From: Leptospiraceae bacterium
GTDB taxonomy: Bacteria > Spirochaetota > Leptospiria > Leptospirales > Leptospiraceae
DNA: 64,000 nt
NCBI GenBank assembly: GCA_024233835.1
Contig: JACKPC010000004.1
Coordinates: 184,001 to 248,000 of the forward strand
Direction: 5' to 3'
Positions 33,179-42,298 of this stretch are shown here, piece after piece. Under the pieces are notes generated by a model. The model worked only from the letters and a program-made list of their open reading frames with translations, did no database searches and was not told the origin of the DNA. Positions within the stretch are counted from its first letter, which is position 1. Each line of letters opens with the position of its first letter. The position numbers and the translations under genes were made by a program.

Positions 33179-34615
33179 TTGGTTACTATCAAAATAGATG
33201 GTGTAGAATACCAGGTTGATGAAAAAAAGAATTTAATTGATGCGACGAAAGAAGTCGGAGTTGAAATTCCCTACTTTTGTTACCATCCTGCATTACGAAT
33301 TGTGGGAATGTGCCGGATGTGCCTCATTCAGATTGAAGGTGTTCCCCGTTTACAGGCGGCCTGCAATACACCGGTAAAAGAAGGTCTGTCCATCATTACC
33401 AAAAGTGACAGGGTAAAAGAAGCCAGACAGGGTACCATGGAATTTATTCTGGCCAACCACCCTCTGGATTGTCCGGTCTGTGATAAAGCCGGAGAATGCG
33501 ACCTTCAAGATAATGCTTTTAACTCAGGACAATCTGCTTCTCGTTTTTCCTTTCCCAAAAGGGAAGTTCCACAGGAAGAAATTGGAGATAACCTGATTAT
33601 TAACCATAATCGCTGTATCATTTGTTACCGTTGTGTGAGGTTTGAAGAAGAAAAAGTAGGAGAATCCAACCTCGGTCTTTTTGAAAGAGGCTATCACTCC
33701 CTTATAGGCCTTGCAAAAGAAGAGAAAATAAAGCATAATTATCAGGGTGCCCTTTCCGATCTTTGCCCAACGGGTGCCTTATTAACTAAGAAAAATCTGT
33801 TTAAATCCAGAGTCTGGTGGTTTAAAAAAGCTAAATCGGTATGCCACGGTTGCAGCACCGGTTGTAATATTGAAACCAATGTTCGTGATAATAAAATGTA
33901 TCGTTATATTCCAAGAGAAAACCCGGCAGAAGGTATGTATTTTCTCTGCGATACAGGTCGTTTCGATCTGGATTGGTTAAATGAAAATCGTCTGAATTCT
34001 TATTTTGTAAAAGGGGAATCCGGAGAAAGTTCTTATGTGGTTTCTGAGCTTACTGAAAAATTAAAAGCCGCCAAACAGGTTGCTTTAATTGGAGGAGGCC
34101 ACGAATCGAATGAAAACCTTTTAAAGATAAAAGAAGAACTTCAAAAAATTGCAAAAAATGTGATTCTTGAAGCACGAGTTGATGATTCCCAGTATAAACC
34201 TGTAGAGCAGGTAGATTTTCTGCTTACAACTGACAGACACCCCAATACCAGAGGAGCAACAGATGCAGGCTTCATCTATGATAAAGGCCTTGATGGTATC
34301 ATTCAGGACTTTAACAGCGGTAAAATCGAATTGCTATTTGTCCTAAAGGAAGAAATTCCAGCAGACCTAAAAGGGAAAGGCACTATTGTAGTACTGCATA
34401 CGAACCTAACAGATTCTGTTAAAAAAGCCCAGTTTGCAGTTCCAATCAAGGCATTTACCGAACAGGCAGGAAGCTTTACCAATAAAAAAGGTTTAAAACA
34501 AGATTTCGAAATGGCAATGATTCCTCTACAGGGCCTTCCCTCTTCTTCCGAGTTTTTTACACGTCTAAGAAGAGAAAGCATGATGAAACAGGAGGCTGGC
34601 GTTGGCAACGGTTAA
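33179..34615 (+). CDS. nuoG: NADH-quinone oxidoreductase subunit G (short form)
   Basis: This 478-residue protein starts at TTG; a strong GGAGG ends 8 nt before it. It has the [2Fe-2S] ligands C34, C45, C48 and C62, the His-Cys cluster H94, C98, C101 and C107, a 4Fe-4S set C146, C149, C152 and C196, and another set C222, C225, C229 and C257. The remainder is shorter than in most NuoG proteins, so much of the molybdopterin-like domain is reduced. It would pass electrons within complex I. It overlaps NuoI by 14 bp. Confidence 0.88.
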   Translation: MVTIKIDGVEYQVDEKKNLIDATKEVGVEIPYFCYHPALRIVGMCRMCLIQIEGVPRLQAACNTPVKEGLSIITKSDRVKEARQGTMEFILANHPLDCPVCDKAGECDLQDNAFNSGQSASRFSFPKREVPQEEIGDNLIINHNRCIICYRCVRFEEEKVGESNLGLFERGYHSLIGLAKEEKIKHNYQGALSDLCPTGALLTKKNLFKSRVWWFKKAKSVCHGCSTGCNIETNVRDNKMYRYIPRENPAEGMYFLCDTGRFDLDWLNENRLNSYFVKGESGESSYVVSELTEKLKAAKQVALIGGGHESNENLLKIKEELQKIAKNVILEARVDDSQYKPVEQVDFLLTTDRHPNTRGATDAGFIYDKGLDGIIQDFNSGKIELLFVLKEEIPADLKGKGTIVVLHTNLTDSVKKAQFAVPIKAFTEQAGSFTNKKGLKQDFEMAMIPLQGLPSSSEFFTRLRRESMMKQEAGVGNG

Positions 34616-35126
34616 TGTAGTGAATGTAGCAAAAAAACATCAATTTAAGTGGTACCAGAGAAGTTATTTTTATTCTCTTCTGGTTGGTTTAAATATCACT
34701 ATAAAACATTTCTTTCGCACCCTTATAGGAAAGGAATATACTCTTGAATATCCGGAGAAAAAAAGAAAATACTCTTCACGTTACAGAGGAATGCATTCTT
34801 TAAAAAGGGACGAGAAAGGCAGAGAGCGCTGTACATCCTGTTTTTGTTGTATGTGGATCTGTCCGGCAGATGCCATAACCATTGAAGCCGCCGCCGTTCC
34901 CCCGGAAAGACAACACCTTCATCCGGAAGATAAGTATGCAAAACGTTTTGAAATAGATCTTTTACGCTGCATCTTTTGCGGTCTTTGTGAAGAAGCCTGT
35001 CCGAAAGGGGCCATTTATCTCGATGGTCCGGGAGAACTTGCAGCCGATAACCGTCAGGATCTCATTCTTACCAAGGAAAGGATGACTGAAAAATTCGGAG
35101 GACCTATCATAGGCAGAAGAATATAA
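34602..35126 (+). CDS. nuoI: NADH-quinone oxidoreductase subunit I (2x 4Fe-4S ferredoxin)
   Basis: This 174-residue protein has two 4Fe-4S sets: C77, C80, C83, C87 and C123, C126, C129, C133. The N-terminal amphipathic part fits membrane-bound NuoI. The start is TTG at 34602 with GGAGG 6 nt upstream, inside nuoG. It would relay electrons from NuoG towards NuoB. The other nuo genes are not in this window. Confidence 0.9.
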   Translation: MATVNVVNVAKKHQFKWYQRSYFYSLLVGLNITIKHFFRTLIGKEYTLEYPEKKRKYSSRYRGMHSLKRDEKGRERCTSCFCCMWICPADAITIEAAAVPPERQHLHPEDKYAKRFEIDLLRCIFCGLCEEACPKGAIYLDGPGELAADNRQDLILTKERMTEKFGGPIIGRRI

Positions 35127-35139
35127 ATACTAAAGATAA

Positions 35140-36084
35140 ATGATTTTTCAGAAATATCAGTTTTTTCTTAAGGCGGGGTCATTGGGTCTCGCCTTATTTA
35201 TATTCTGGGCTCTTTCTTTTTCTCCTACTACTCTATACTCCTGGGAAAAAAGGATTTTTGCTACCGACTATGGTGAAATCATCATCGAAAACCTTAAAAC
35301 AGCTCCATTTCCACATGAGACTCGTGAAAGTGGTTATACCTACAGAGGACAATTTTTCAGCAAAGAAAAGCATTATAACGATAACTCTGTTTTTATATTC
35401 ATTCCCAAACAAATGGATAAAGTATCTGATATAAACTTTGTCTTCTATTTTCATGGTTGGAATGATAGTCTTGTAATGATTCCTCCCAAGTATAAAATCA
35501 TCTCCCAGTTTGCTGCCAGTCACCGAGATGCTATCCTCGTCATTCCCCAGGGGCCTCTCAATGCTCCCGATTCTTCAGGAGGAAAATTGGAAGATGTAGA
35601 TGGTTTTAAGGAATTTGTAGATGAACTCCTTTTGAAACTATATGAAAAGAATAAAATTCAATCCAAAAGAGTAGGTTCCATTGTTTTAAGCGGACACAGT
35701 GGAGGATTTCGTGTAATGTCTTATATTTTGTTACATGGAGGCTATGCCAGAAAAATTAAAGAAGTATATCTCTTCGATGGTCTTTATTCCCAATTAGAGA
35801 AATTCGTCTATTGGATCAACTATTACGAAGGAAAGTTCATCAATGTTTTTACCCGAAACGAGTATACTCTCGAAAATAGTCTACGATTAATTGAAGATTT
35901 TGATGGATGGAATATTCCCTACTTACTAAAAGATGAAGAAGGTCTCACCAAGGAAGACCTTCTTAAAAACCGTGTTTTCTTTATATTTACTGAAAAAGAC
36001 CATAACGAGGTGATGCATGATAGCTTTAAAAAGTTTCTCTATTATAGTTGCCTGCCAAAATTAAAACCTTCACAGGGTAAGTAA
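35140..36084 (+). CDS. Secreted or anchored alpha/beta hydrolase-like protein
   Basis: This 314-residue protein has an N-terminal hydrophobic segment (about 13-33) and then a fold resembling alpha/beta hydrolases: YFHGWNDSL, a GHSGG nucleophile elbow and a late Asp/His area (TEKDHNEVMHDSF). The substrate is unknown. It starts 13 bp after nuoI on the same strand. Confidence 0.65.
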   Translation: MIFQKYQFFLKAGSLGLALFIFWALSFSPTTLYSWEKRIFATDYGEIIIENLKTAPFPHETRESGYTYRGQFFSKEKHYNDNSVFIFIPKQMDKVSDINFVFYFHGWNDSLVMIPPKYKIISQFAASHRDAILVIPQGPLNAPDSSGGKLEDVDGFKEFVDELLLKLYEKNKIQSKRVGSIVLSGHSGGFRVMSYILLHGGYARKIKEVYLFDGLYSQLEKFVYWINYYEGKFINVFTRNEYTLENSLRLIEDFDGWNIPYLLKDEEGLTKEDLLKNRVFFIFTEKDHNEVMHDSFKKFLYYSCLPKLKPSQGK

Positions 36085-36108
36085 AAAAATAGCTAAGCCC
36101 TCTTTTTA

Positions 36109-36133
36109 GCGAGCCAGCGATGGCCCACCTACG
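36109..36133. repeat. Degraded hairpin of the GCGAGCC family
   Basis: GCGAGCCAGCGATGGCCCAC matches the GCGARCCA-loop-TGGYTCRC pattern of the hairpins at 61224 and 60603 but has lost two base pairs. It lies between the hydrolase and rhomboid genes. Confidence 0.5.
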
Positions 36134-36210
36134 ATTAAAAAATAAAACTCCTTTTTCAGCTTTTCAAAAAAAGCTTTTCTTTTCTTATCCCTTAACCTAT
36201 ACCTGAGCTT

Positions 36211-36756
36211 ATGAAAAAAGATCTGCAAATATCTCTCTCTGTTCTGGGCTTGCTCTGGCTGGTATATATAATTGATCTCATTCTTCCCCTGCCTTTAAAT
36301 AGTCTCGGGATTATACCGAGAACGTTTCGAGGAATCTTTGGAATTCCCTTATCTCCCCTACTCCATTCAGGCCTATCCCATCTCATCTCCAATAGCGTTC
36401 CCATCTTTATCCTGAGCCTACTCTTACTTTCTACCTATCGCAAAATGGCTATGAAGGTTTATATCTCCGTTATTTTTCTCGGAGGCTTGTTGGTCTGGAT
36501 ATTCGCAAGGGGAGGAAATCATATTGGAGCCAGCGGATTAATCTATGGACTGGCCGGTTTTCTTGTTACCTGCGGAATTTTATTTAAAAATCTTAGGGCA
36601 CTTTTCATTGCTCTCATTACCATACTTCTCTATGGAGGTCTAATCTGGGGAGTTTTGCCGGGTGTTTTTAACAGTCACATTTCCTGGGAAGCCCACCTTT
36701 TTGGTGCCATAGCAGGAATTTTTACTGCTTATGCTTATAAGAAAAACTTCCTGTAA
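36211..36756 (+). CDS. Rhomboid-family intramembrane serine protease
   Basis: This 181-residue protein has about six membrane helices and the rhomboid catalytic pair: S108 in GASG and H162 in WEAHLFG, with H57 and N61 (SHLISN) in the oxyanion region. It would cleave membrane-spanning substrates; targets are unknown. It is short and has no extra domain. It ends 7 bp before the convergent ankyrin gene. Confidence 0.87.
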   Translation: MKKDLQISLSVLGLLWLVYIIDLILPLPLNSLGIIPRTFRGIFGIPLSPLLHSGLSHLISNSVPIFILSLLLLSTYRKMAMKVYISVIFLGGLLVWIFARGGNHIGASGLIYGLAGFLVTCGILFKNLRALFIALITILLYGGLIWGVLPGVFNSHISWEAHLFGAIAGIFTAYAYKKNFL

Positions 36757-36763
36757 ATAATGC

Positions 36764-37237
36764 TTAAAATCCCCACTTTTTTTCTTCCACTCGTTCTTTT
36801 GGAGCCGGATAATCCACGGCTCCTGCTTGTTTTAGAAGCTGAATAATCTCGACACGATTCTTATCTTTTGCAAACATCAGGGCCGTTTTTTTATAAACAT
36901 CTTTCTGGTTTACACTGGCTCCTGATTCAATAAGCTTCTTTACTATATCTGTATACCCCTCAAAGGCAGACCACATTAAAACAGTATTACCATATTCATT
37001 AGCAGTATCCGGATTGGCTCCATCTTTTAATGCCTGTATAACTCCCTCATAATCAGCAAGCCTTACACTTTGCATTAAAAACTCATCAGCATTAGAGTTG
37101 TGAGAAGATTCCTGCTTTTTTTCCGGTATTTTATTTATGGGTCGATCCTCTTCTTTGGGTATATTGACAACTGGCTTTACCTCTTTGGTTTTACAGTAAG
37201 AGAAAAATAAAATCAGAAATAAAACAAAATATTTCAT
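36764..37237 (-). CDS. Ankyrin-repeat lipoprotein
   Basis: This 157-residue protein has a short signal peptide ending in a lipobox-like FSYC (C about 15), a charged linker, then about three ankyrin repeats (ALKDGANPDTANEYGNTVL, then GYTDIVKKLIESGASV and VYKKTALMFAKDKNRVEII). Ankyrin repeats bind proteins. It would sit on the periplasmic face of a membrane. Confidence 0.8.
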   Translation of the reverse strand: MKYFVLFLILFFSYCKTKEVKPVVNIPKEEDRPINKIPEKKQESSHNSNADEFLMQSVRLADYEGVIQALKDGANPDTANEYGNTVLMWSAFEGYTDIVKKLIESGASVNQKDVYKKTALMFAKDKNRVEIIQLLKQAGAVDYPAPKERVEEKKWGF

Positions 37238-37566
37238 TGTGACCTCTTATTCAGGAGTATTATTAAAAAACAAATGTTTTGTAAGCTGTTTTTCCTCAAT
37301 ATTAAAAAAGAAATGAATCAGAGAATACGAGCCGCTCGTATTTGGTGTGTGAGCCGCTCGTATTTGGTGTGTGAGCCGCTCGTATTTGGTGTGTGAGCCG
37401 CTCGTATTTGGTGTGTGAGCCGCTCGTATTTGGTGTGTGAGCCACTCGTATTTGCTGTGTGAGCCGCTTGTATTTACTGTGTAATTCTCTGTTGGAATCA
37501 AAAAGTAAGTATAAAAGTATATATAAAATCCTTTACATCTCCGTTCAAACAGAAAGCCTGTACGCC
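37238..37566. other. 329-bp intergenic region holding a 22-bp tandem repeat array
   Basis: The region between the divergent ankyrin and peptidase genes is taken up mostly by the repeat array at 37329-37482 (listed separately). It is followed by AT-rich DNA up to the peptidase ATG at 37567. No RNA gene or clear promoter was seen. Open frames that cross the array are products of the repeat. Confidence 0.7.
37329..37482. repeat. Tandem array, 7 copies of a 22-bp unit
   Basis: Seven head-to-tail units of exactly 22 bp, each starting GAGCCGCTCGTATTTGG and ending GTGTGT; the first five are identical, copies 6 and 7 carry point changes. The first copy also forms a 9-bp palindrome with the AATAC just before it (AATACGAGC-C-GCTCGTATT). 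22 is not a multiple of 3, so the array reads through all frames and is not coding. There are no unique spacers, so it is not a CRISPR array. Confidence 0.93.
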
Positions 37567-39009
37567 ATGTTGCGGTATAGTATATATGGAAGCATTCTTC
37601 TCCTTTTTATATTCATTCTGTATTTGCTTTTTTCTACAGAAAAAGGTTTAACTATAAAACCCATTCCAGCGGAAAATCGTAGTCTTGACTATGCCAACTT
37701 AGCCGAAGAAGCAGCCCTGGATTTACAAAAATACATTCAAATTCAAACTGTTCGCGGACAAGAAAGAGAAGCTGCTCTTTTCCTGAAAGCTATTCTGGAA
37801 AAAGAAGGTATCACTGTTCGACTTTTTGAATACCCCAACAAACCGGAACGAGTAAATCTGATAGCAGAAATCAAAGGAACTGAAGAAAAAGGAGGGCTTA
37901 TTCTATCCAATCACATGGATGTAGTAGAAGCCGTACGTTCTGAATGGTCTTTTGAGCCTTTTGAAGGTTTTCGCCAGGGAGACAGGATCTTTGGTAGGGG
38001 AGCTATTGATATGAAGGGACTCGGAATCATGCAATTATATGCTTTTATCCTGGTAAAAAAAATGAATTTACCCCTGAAATATAACCTGATGTTTTTGGCC
38101 CTGGCCGACGAAGAAACCCGCTCTCAACACGGAGCCCGCTTTCTATTGAGCGAATATCCGGATCTCTTTAAAGGGTATGAATTCATGCATAATGAAGGAG
38201 GAAGTGGAACTAAAGATGTCATCCTAAAAGGAAGTGAAATATTCAATATTCAGTATGCAGAAAAAGGAATCATCTGGTTAGAAGCCTATTCCGAAGGTGA
38301 ATCCGGTCATGGAAGCACACCTCACCTACAGTATGCAGCAAAAGATATGCTAAACTTTTTAACTGAAATACAGAATGTGGAAACAGAATTTACGATCAGT
38401 GATGTAACCGCTTCCTTCTTCTATCAGATGGGAACCATAAGTCCCTTCCCGGCTTCTTTCGTTCTGAAACGAAATCGAAATTTTTTCTTAAAACCTTTAC
38501 TTGATTCCCAAATTCAAAAAAATCGCCATCTTCAGGCAATGACAAAGAATACCATCAGCATCACCGGAATTAATACATACCCTAAAGGAATCAATGTAAT
38601 TACTCCCCAGACCAAAGCCATGCTGGATATTCGAATTTTACCGGGAGTAAAACCGGAAGAATATTATAAAAAGCTGGAAAAAATAGCTAAAAAATATAAA
38701 ATAAGACTTAAGGCATTACACATGGAAGCAGCTACAGTTTCAGCTATTGATTCAAAATTCTTCAAAGTTCTTGCAGAAACAGTCAGCACTGTAGTACCTA
38801 AAGTTCTGGTAACACCTTTCATGTCACCGGCCACCACCGATTCCTCATATTTTCGGAATATTGGAATTAAATGCTATGGTTTAATTCCTGCACTTTTAAA
38901 CGATAAAGAAATAGACGGAATTCATGGAAAAGATGAGAGTATTCGGGTAGAACATCTAAAAACCGGAATCCAAATTCTTTTTGAATCGATTGTAAATTAT
39001 AATAAATAG
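37567..39009 (+). CDS. M20-family metallopeptidase, membrane-anchored
   Basis: The chosen ATG gives 480 residues with an N-terminal anchor (about 4-23). The M20 zinc site is visible: H116 and D118 (SNHMDVV), D148 (GRGAIDMKG), E182/E183 (ADEET) and E210 (NEGG). It resembles carboxypeptidase S / PM20D1-type enzymes that act on N-acyl amino acids or dipeptides; the substrate is unknown. The ORF runs upstream to 37459 but that stretch lies in the repeat array, so 37567 is preferred. Confidence 0.85.
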   Translation: MLRYSIYGSILLLFIFILYLLFSTEKGLTIKPIPAENRSLDYANLAEEAALDLQKYIQIQTVRGQEREAALFLKAILEKEGITVRLFEYPNKPERVNLIAEIKGTEEKGGLILSNHMDVVEAVRSEWSFEPFEGFRQGDRIFGRGAIDMKGLGIMQLYAFILVKKMNLPLKYNLMFLALADEETRSQHGARFLLSEYPDLFKGYEFMHNEGGSGTKDVILKGSEIFNIQYAEKGIIWLEAYSEGESGHGSTPHLQYAAKDMLNFLTEIQNVETEFTISDVTASFFYQMGTISPFPASFVLKRNRNFFLKPLLDSQIQKNRHLQAMTKNTISITGINTYPKGINVITPQTKAMLDIRILPGVKPEEYYKKLEKIAKKYKIRLKALHMEAATVSAIDSKFFKVLAETVSTVVPKVLVTPFMSPATTDSSYFRNIGIKCYGLIPALLNDKEIDGIHGKDESIRVEHLKTGIQILFESIVNYNK

Positions 39010-39021
39010 GAGTAAAACATC

Positions 39022-39174
39022 ATGGGTACAGAAAAAAACTACGATAAAAACTATCAAGATCAAGAACACTACAAAGCATATCATGAATTTGCTACACAGA
39101 CCAATATTTTTGTGGTTGAATACAATAGTTTCTGGAAGCAAGTAATAGGAAGCATAACCTCTTTTTTTAAGTAG
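39022..39174 (+). CDS. Small 50-residue hypothetical protein
   Basis: An ORF of 50 codons begins MGTEKNYDKNYQDQEHY and ends with an amphipathic, Phe-rich tail (SFWKQVIGSITSFFK). AGGAG lies 9 nt before the ATG and overlaps the end of the peptidase gene, so the two would be co-transcribed. No family was recognised. Its charged N-terminus and hydrophobic C-terminus are unlike random shadow ORFs. Confidence 0.6.
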   Translation: MGTEKNYDKNYQDQEHYKAYHEFATQTNIFVVEYNSFWKQVIGSITSFFK

Positions 39175-39193
39175 TCCTAAAGAATTTCTCCTC

Positions 39194-39224
39194 AGCTAAG
39201 AATAGTTAAAACCCATTCTCAGCT
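39194..39224 (+). other. Imperfect hairpin before the AAA/PD-(D/E)XK gene
   Basis: AGCTAAGAAT (39194-39203) pairs with ATTCTCAGCT (39215-39224) with one mismatch and an 11-nt loop. It could be a weak terminator after the small ORF, since only a short T-containing tail follows. It also makes a GTG start at 39225 less likely. Confidence 0.35.
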
Positions 39225-39272
39225 GTGTTTCAACTTGACATAATCCGAGAAAAACTGGATTCTAACCAGAGT

Positions 39273-40802
39273 ATGCAACCATTATCCATAGGGGTTCAAA
39301 CTTTTCGCAAAATGATTGAGGGAAATTTCCTCTATGTAGATAAGACACGTAATATCTATGAACTGGTAAAACACTCCGCAGGAGCTTACTTTCTGTCCCG
39401 TCCACGCCGTTTTGGAAAAAGTCTTCTCATCTCTACTCTCGAAGAAATTTTTCTCGGTAACAAAGAGCTTTTCCGGGGACTATGGATATACGAGGCAGAA
39501 TTCCCATGGAAAAAACACCCCGTTTTACGCTTCGACTTTAGTAAGCAAAAGGCAAAAACTCCGGAAACCATGATTGAGTTCATAGAAAATGAACTCAATG
39601 ATATAGCTAAGAAATTTTCACTCAAGCTTGAAAAAAAGCAGTATTATGAAAAATTTCAAGAACTCATTACCAGGCTGGCTTCAAAAGAAAAGGTCGTAAT
39701 TCTCATCGACGAATACGATAAAGCTATCATCGACCACATTGATAATACTCCACTCGCTGTTGAAATGCGGGAAGTTATGAAAGGGTTTTTCACCGTTTTA
39801 AAAGGAAATGACGAACACATTCGCTTCTTATTCCTCACAGGAGTCAGCAAGTTCTCAAGGGCAGGTGTTTTTAGCAATTTGAATCATCTCAATGATATTA
39901 CACTGGATAATGCTTATTCTTCTCTTCTGGGCATTACCAGGAGTGAATTAGAATATTTTTTTTCTATTTACTTGCAGGACTTTTCAAAATGTGAAAATAC
40001 ATCCTTAGAAAAACTTTTGGAAAAAATTCAATACTGGTATAATGGTTATCGATTTTCAAGAAAAGGTGAGAAAGTATATAATCCATTCTCTACACTCTTA
40101 CTTTTAAATAAAAAAGAATTCCAACATCATTGGTTTGAAACAGGAACACCGGAATTTCTCATTAAGCTTATATTACAAAAAGACTATGATATTATCAAAA
40201 TTCCTATACAGGTAAGTGAACTCTCCTTTTCCAGTTATGAAGTGGACGACCTCAGTCTTACTCCCTTACTGGTTCAGACTGGCTATTTGACTATTAAAGA
40301 CTATGATGAAGAAAGAATGTTGTATACTCTCGACTATCCAAACTTTGAAGTAAAGAATGCCTTTCTCGCTTATATCGTTAAAAAGCTACACCGCAAAGAG
40401 TTTTCTGAATCCATTCTTTACTCTATTATCGATGCACTGAACGAAGATAATCTCGATGAGTGCATTTCCCTTCTAAGAGAAATCTTCTTTAGTATCAACT
40501 ACGACATCCAGATACCTCTCGAAAAATACTACCAGACTATCTTCTATCTTATTTTTACCTTACTCGGTTTCAGGATACAAACTGAAGTCAAAACTAATCG
40601 TGGCAGAATCGATGCTGTCATCGAAAGCAAATCCATTTATATCTTTGAATTCAAACTCAATGGCACTAAAGAAGAGGCCATACTACAAATAAGAAATAAT
40701 AAATATTACGAAAAATACTTAAACAAAGGAAAGGACATCTTTCTCATCGGAGCCGAGTTCAAAGACAGAAACATCGGAGAGTATCTCTTAGAGACAGCCT
40801 GA
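39273..40802 (+). CDS. AAA-like ATPase with C-terminal PD-(D/E)XK nuclease-type domain
   Basis: From the ATG at 39273 the protein has 509 residues (a GTG at 39225 would add 16). The N-terminal half has SRPRRFGKSL as a Walker A-like loop (about 42-51), VVILIDEYDK as Walker B and a GVSKFSRAGVFS block. The C-terminal end (GRIDAVI, then YIFEFKLNG) matches the D...ExK core of PD-(D/E)XK domains. This AAA-ATPase-like/DUF1703 architecture is common, often in many copies, in Bacteroidetes and spirochaetes, and its role is unknown. No toxin partner is visible. Confidence 0.85.
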   Translation: MQPLSIGVQTFRKMIEGNFLYVDKTRNIYELVKHSAGAYFLSRPRRFGKSLLISTLEEIFLGNKELFRGLWIYEAEFPWKKHPVLRFDFSKQKAKTPETMIEFIENELNDIAKKFSLKLEKKQYYEKFQELITRLASKEKVVILIDEYDKAIIDHIDNTPLAVEMREVMKGFFTVLKGNDEHIRFLFLTGVSKFSRAGVFSNLNHLNDITLDNAYSSLLGITRSELEYFFSIYLQDFSKCENTSLEKLLEKIQYWYNGYRFSRKGEKVYNPFSTLLLLNKKEFQHHWFETGTPEFLIKLILQKDYDIIKIPIQVSELSFSSYEVDDLSLTPLLVQTGYLTIKDYDEERMLYTLDYPNFEVKNAFLAYIVKKLHRKEFSESILYSIIDALNEDNLDECISLLREIFFSINYDIQIPLEKYYQTIFYLIFTLLGFRIQTEVKTNRGRIDAVIESKSIYIFEFKLNGTKEEAILQIRNNKYYEKYLNKGKDIFLIGAEFKDRNIGEYLLETA

Positions 40803-40819
40803 TCTTTTTCGAAATTCAT

Positions 40820-42283
40820 CTAAAACTTAATTTGATATCCGAGACTAAATTGTCCTTTAGACTTAAAATTTGCAGGCGAATAACTTTCATTTTCATAATT
40901 CATAAAGAAAGCCGAATCTTTAAACGAAAAACTTGAACCCGGATGAAATAAATAGGCATCACTCAGGTTCCAGAGATATATCCCCAGACTCAAACCCAAT
41001 ACAGCTTTAGCGGTATTTCTCTGATTCTGAACATCTGCTTTTTTTTGCTGTGTTTGCATATAAAGTAACAAAGCATATTCCCGTATAGGAAGTGGTGGTG
41101 GATTAGCTGGAGGAGGTGGACTTATTTGTCTGATACCAGGTGAAGCTTGAGCAGGTAGTGTATTAGGAACCGGTGCTATAATAAAAAATATTTCCATAGT
41201 TTCTTCATTCAATAGATTATTATAATCTTTTGATGCTTTAGAATTTATTTGTGTACCATAAACCAGACCCGAAAGAAATAATCCCGAATAGGCCAACAAT
41301 TTCCAGGATTCATTCTTTGTATATCCCTGCTCCGTTCGATAAAACTGTCCGTAACCCGGAACTAAAGCGGAGCGCCAGAGGACCGAATATAAATCCTTCT
41401 CCTTCTGTTTTATAATATACTTTTCCTTATTTGCAGCATCCCGAAAAGAAAGAGTAATGAAATCTTCAATTATAACAGTTTCCATATCCTCCGATTCCAG
41501 GCTTAATTGGTATTTTCCTTCTTCTGAATCTTCATAATTCAAAGCTATCGATAAATTCGCCTGATCTTCGTAAGTCACAATTTCAGGGATTATCCTGGAA
41601 GTATCTGAAAATATCTTCATGCGAAGATCTTTCCTTAAACATTTTCCTTTTATAATTATTTGTGAACGACTATCTTCGATATAATAGGTTTGTTTAGACC
41701 TTTCAAGTTCTGGCTTACACTTAGTTCCGGTGATACTTAAATATTTCGCTATATTCAGAATTTCTTTATCTTCGTTTATAAGCTTTATATTATATTCTCC
41801 CGGAATAGAAGAATCAACATTAATTTTTAAGGCATATGTATTAAAATCTATAAAGCGAAACTGTTCTATAGGTATCCTCCCTTTTTCCGATTCAAAAACA
41901 ATATTCAAATCCTCTGAGAGATTTTTCCCGAATAGAAGTGCCTCTCCGGAGGAATCCTTTTTGATAATAAGCTGAGTTTCAGTTAGAATTGGTGGTTTTT
42001 CGGATTTAAATCTAAAACGAACTTTATCAGTCCAGGCAGCTATATTTCCACGACTGTTCACTACAGCCACTCTGAAATAATAATCACCACTATCCAGATC
42101 CGGAATATAAGAATTCTCTTTTATTCGTTCTTCTTTTAAAACTTCTCCTTTTAAATTTGATATTTCCAGTTGATAGGCTGTTGCAGTTCCAACTTTTGAC
42201 CAATTTAGAATCTTAACAGTTTTCTGTGCAGATAAACCTATAGTTAAAAAAAAGCCTATCAGGCAAAACAAGAGGAATTTCAT
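40820..42283 (-). CDS. Envelope protein with C-terminal SALxPG domain (DUF5683-like)
   Basis: The ATG complementary to 42281-42283 has AAGGAG 8 nt upstream and gives 487 residues; a GTG at 42292 would sit too close to that site. There is a signal peptide (to about residue 19), then domains that look beta-sandwich-like and a C-terminal region with WRSALVPGYGQFYR and several membrane segments. The same block occurs in the protein at 58432 (WRSALFPGWGHSY). A Pro-rich loop (ISPPPPANPPPLP) interrupts the C-terminal domain. It is the last gene of the signalling block. Confidence 0.65.
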   Translation of the reverse strand: MKFLLFCLIGFFLTIGLSAQKTVKILNWSKVGTATAYQLEISNLKGEVLKEERIKENSYIPDLDSGDYYFRVAVVNSRGNIAAWTDKVRFRFKSEKPPILTETQLIIKKDSSGEALLFGKNLSEDLNIVFESEKGRIPIEQFRFIDFNTYALKINVDSSIPGEYNIKLINEDKEILNIAKYLSITGTKCKPELERSKQTYYIEDSRSQIIIKGKCLRKDLRMKIFSDTSRIIPEIVTYEDQANLSIALNYEDSEEGKYQLSLESEDMETVIIEDFITLSFRDAANKEKYIIKQKEKDLYSVLWRSALVPGYGQFYRTEQGYTKNESWKLLAYSGLFLSGLVYGTQINSKASKDYNNLLNEETMEIFFIIAPVPNTLPAQASPGIRQISPPPPANPPPLPIREYALLLYMQTQQKKADVQNQRNTAKAVLGLSLGIYLWNLSDAYLFHPGSSFSFKDSAFFMNYENESYSPANFKSKGQFSLGYQIKF

Positions 42284-42298
42284 ATCTGTCACTCCTTT

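Noticed and set aside
37329..37482. CRISPR array
   Set aside because: Units are contiguous with no unique spacers, and no cas genes are in the window.
37247..37501. An 84-residue minus-strand ORF across the 22-bp repeat array
   Set aside because: A 22-bp unit shifts frame every copy, and the apparent peptide is a by-product of the repeat (THQIRAAHTPNTSGS-type pattern). No Shine-Dalgarno site fits.
39273..40802. Toxin-antitoxin or defence module reading of the AAA/PD-(D/E)XK gene
   Set aside because: There is no second small gene or known defence partner; this family is widespread in multiple copies with unknown function.
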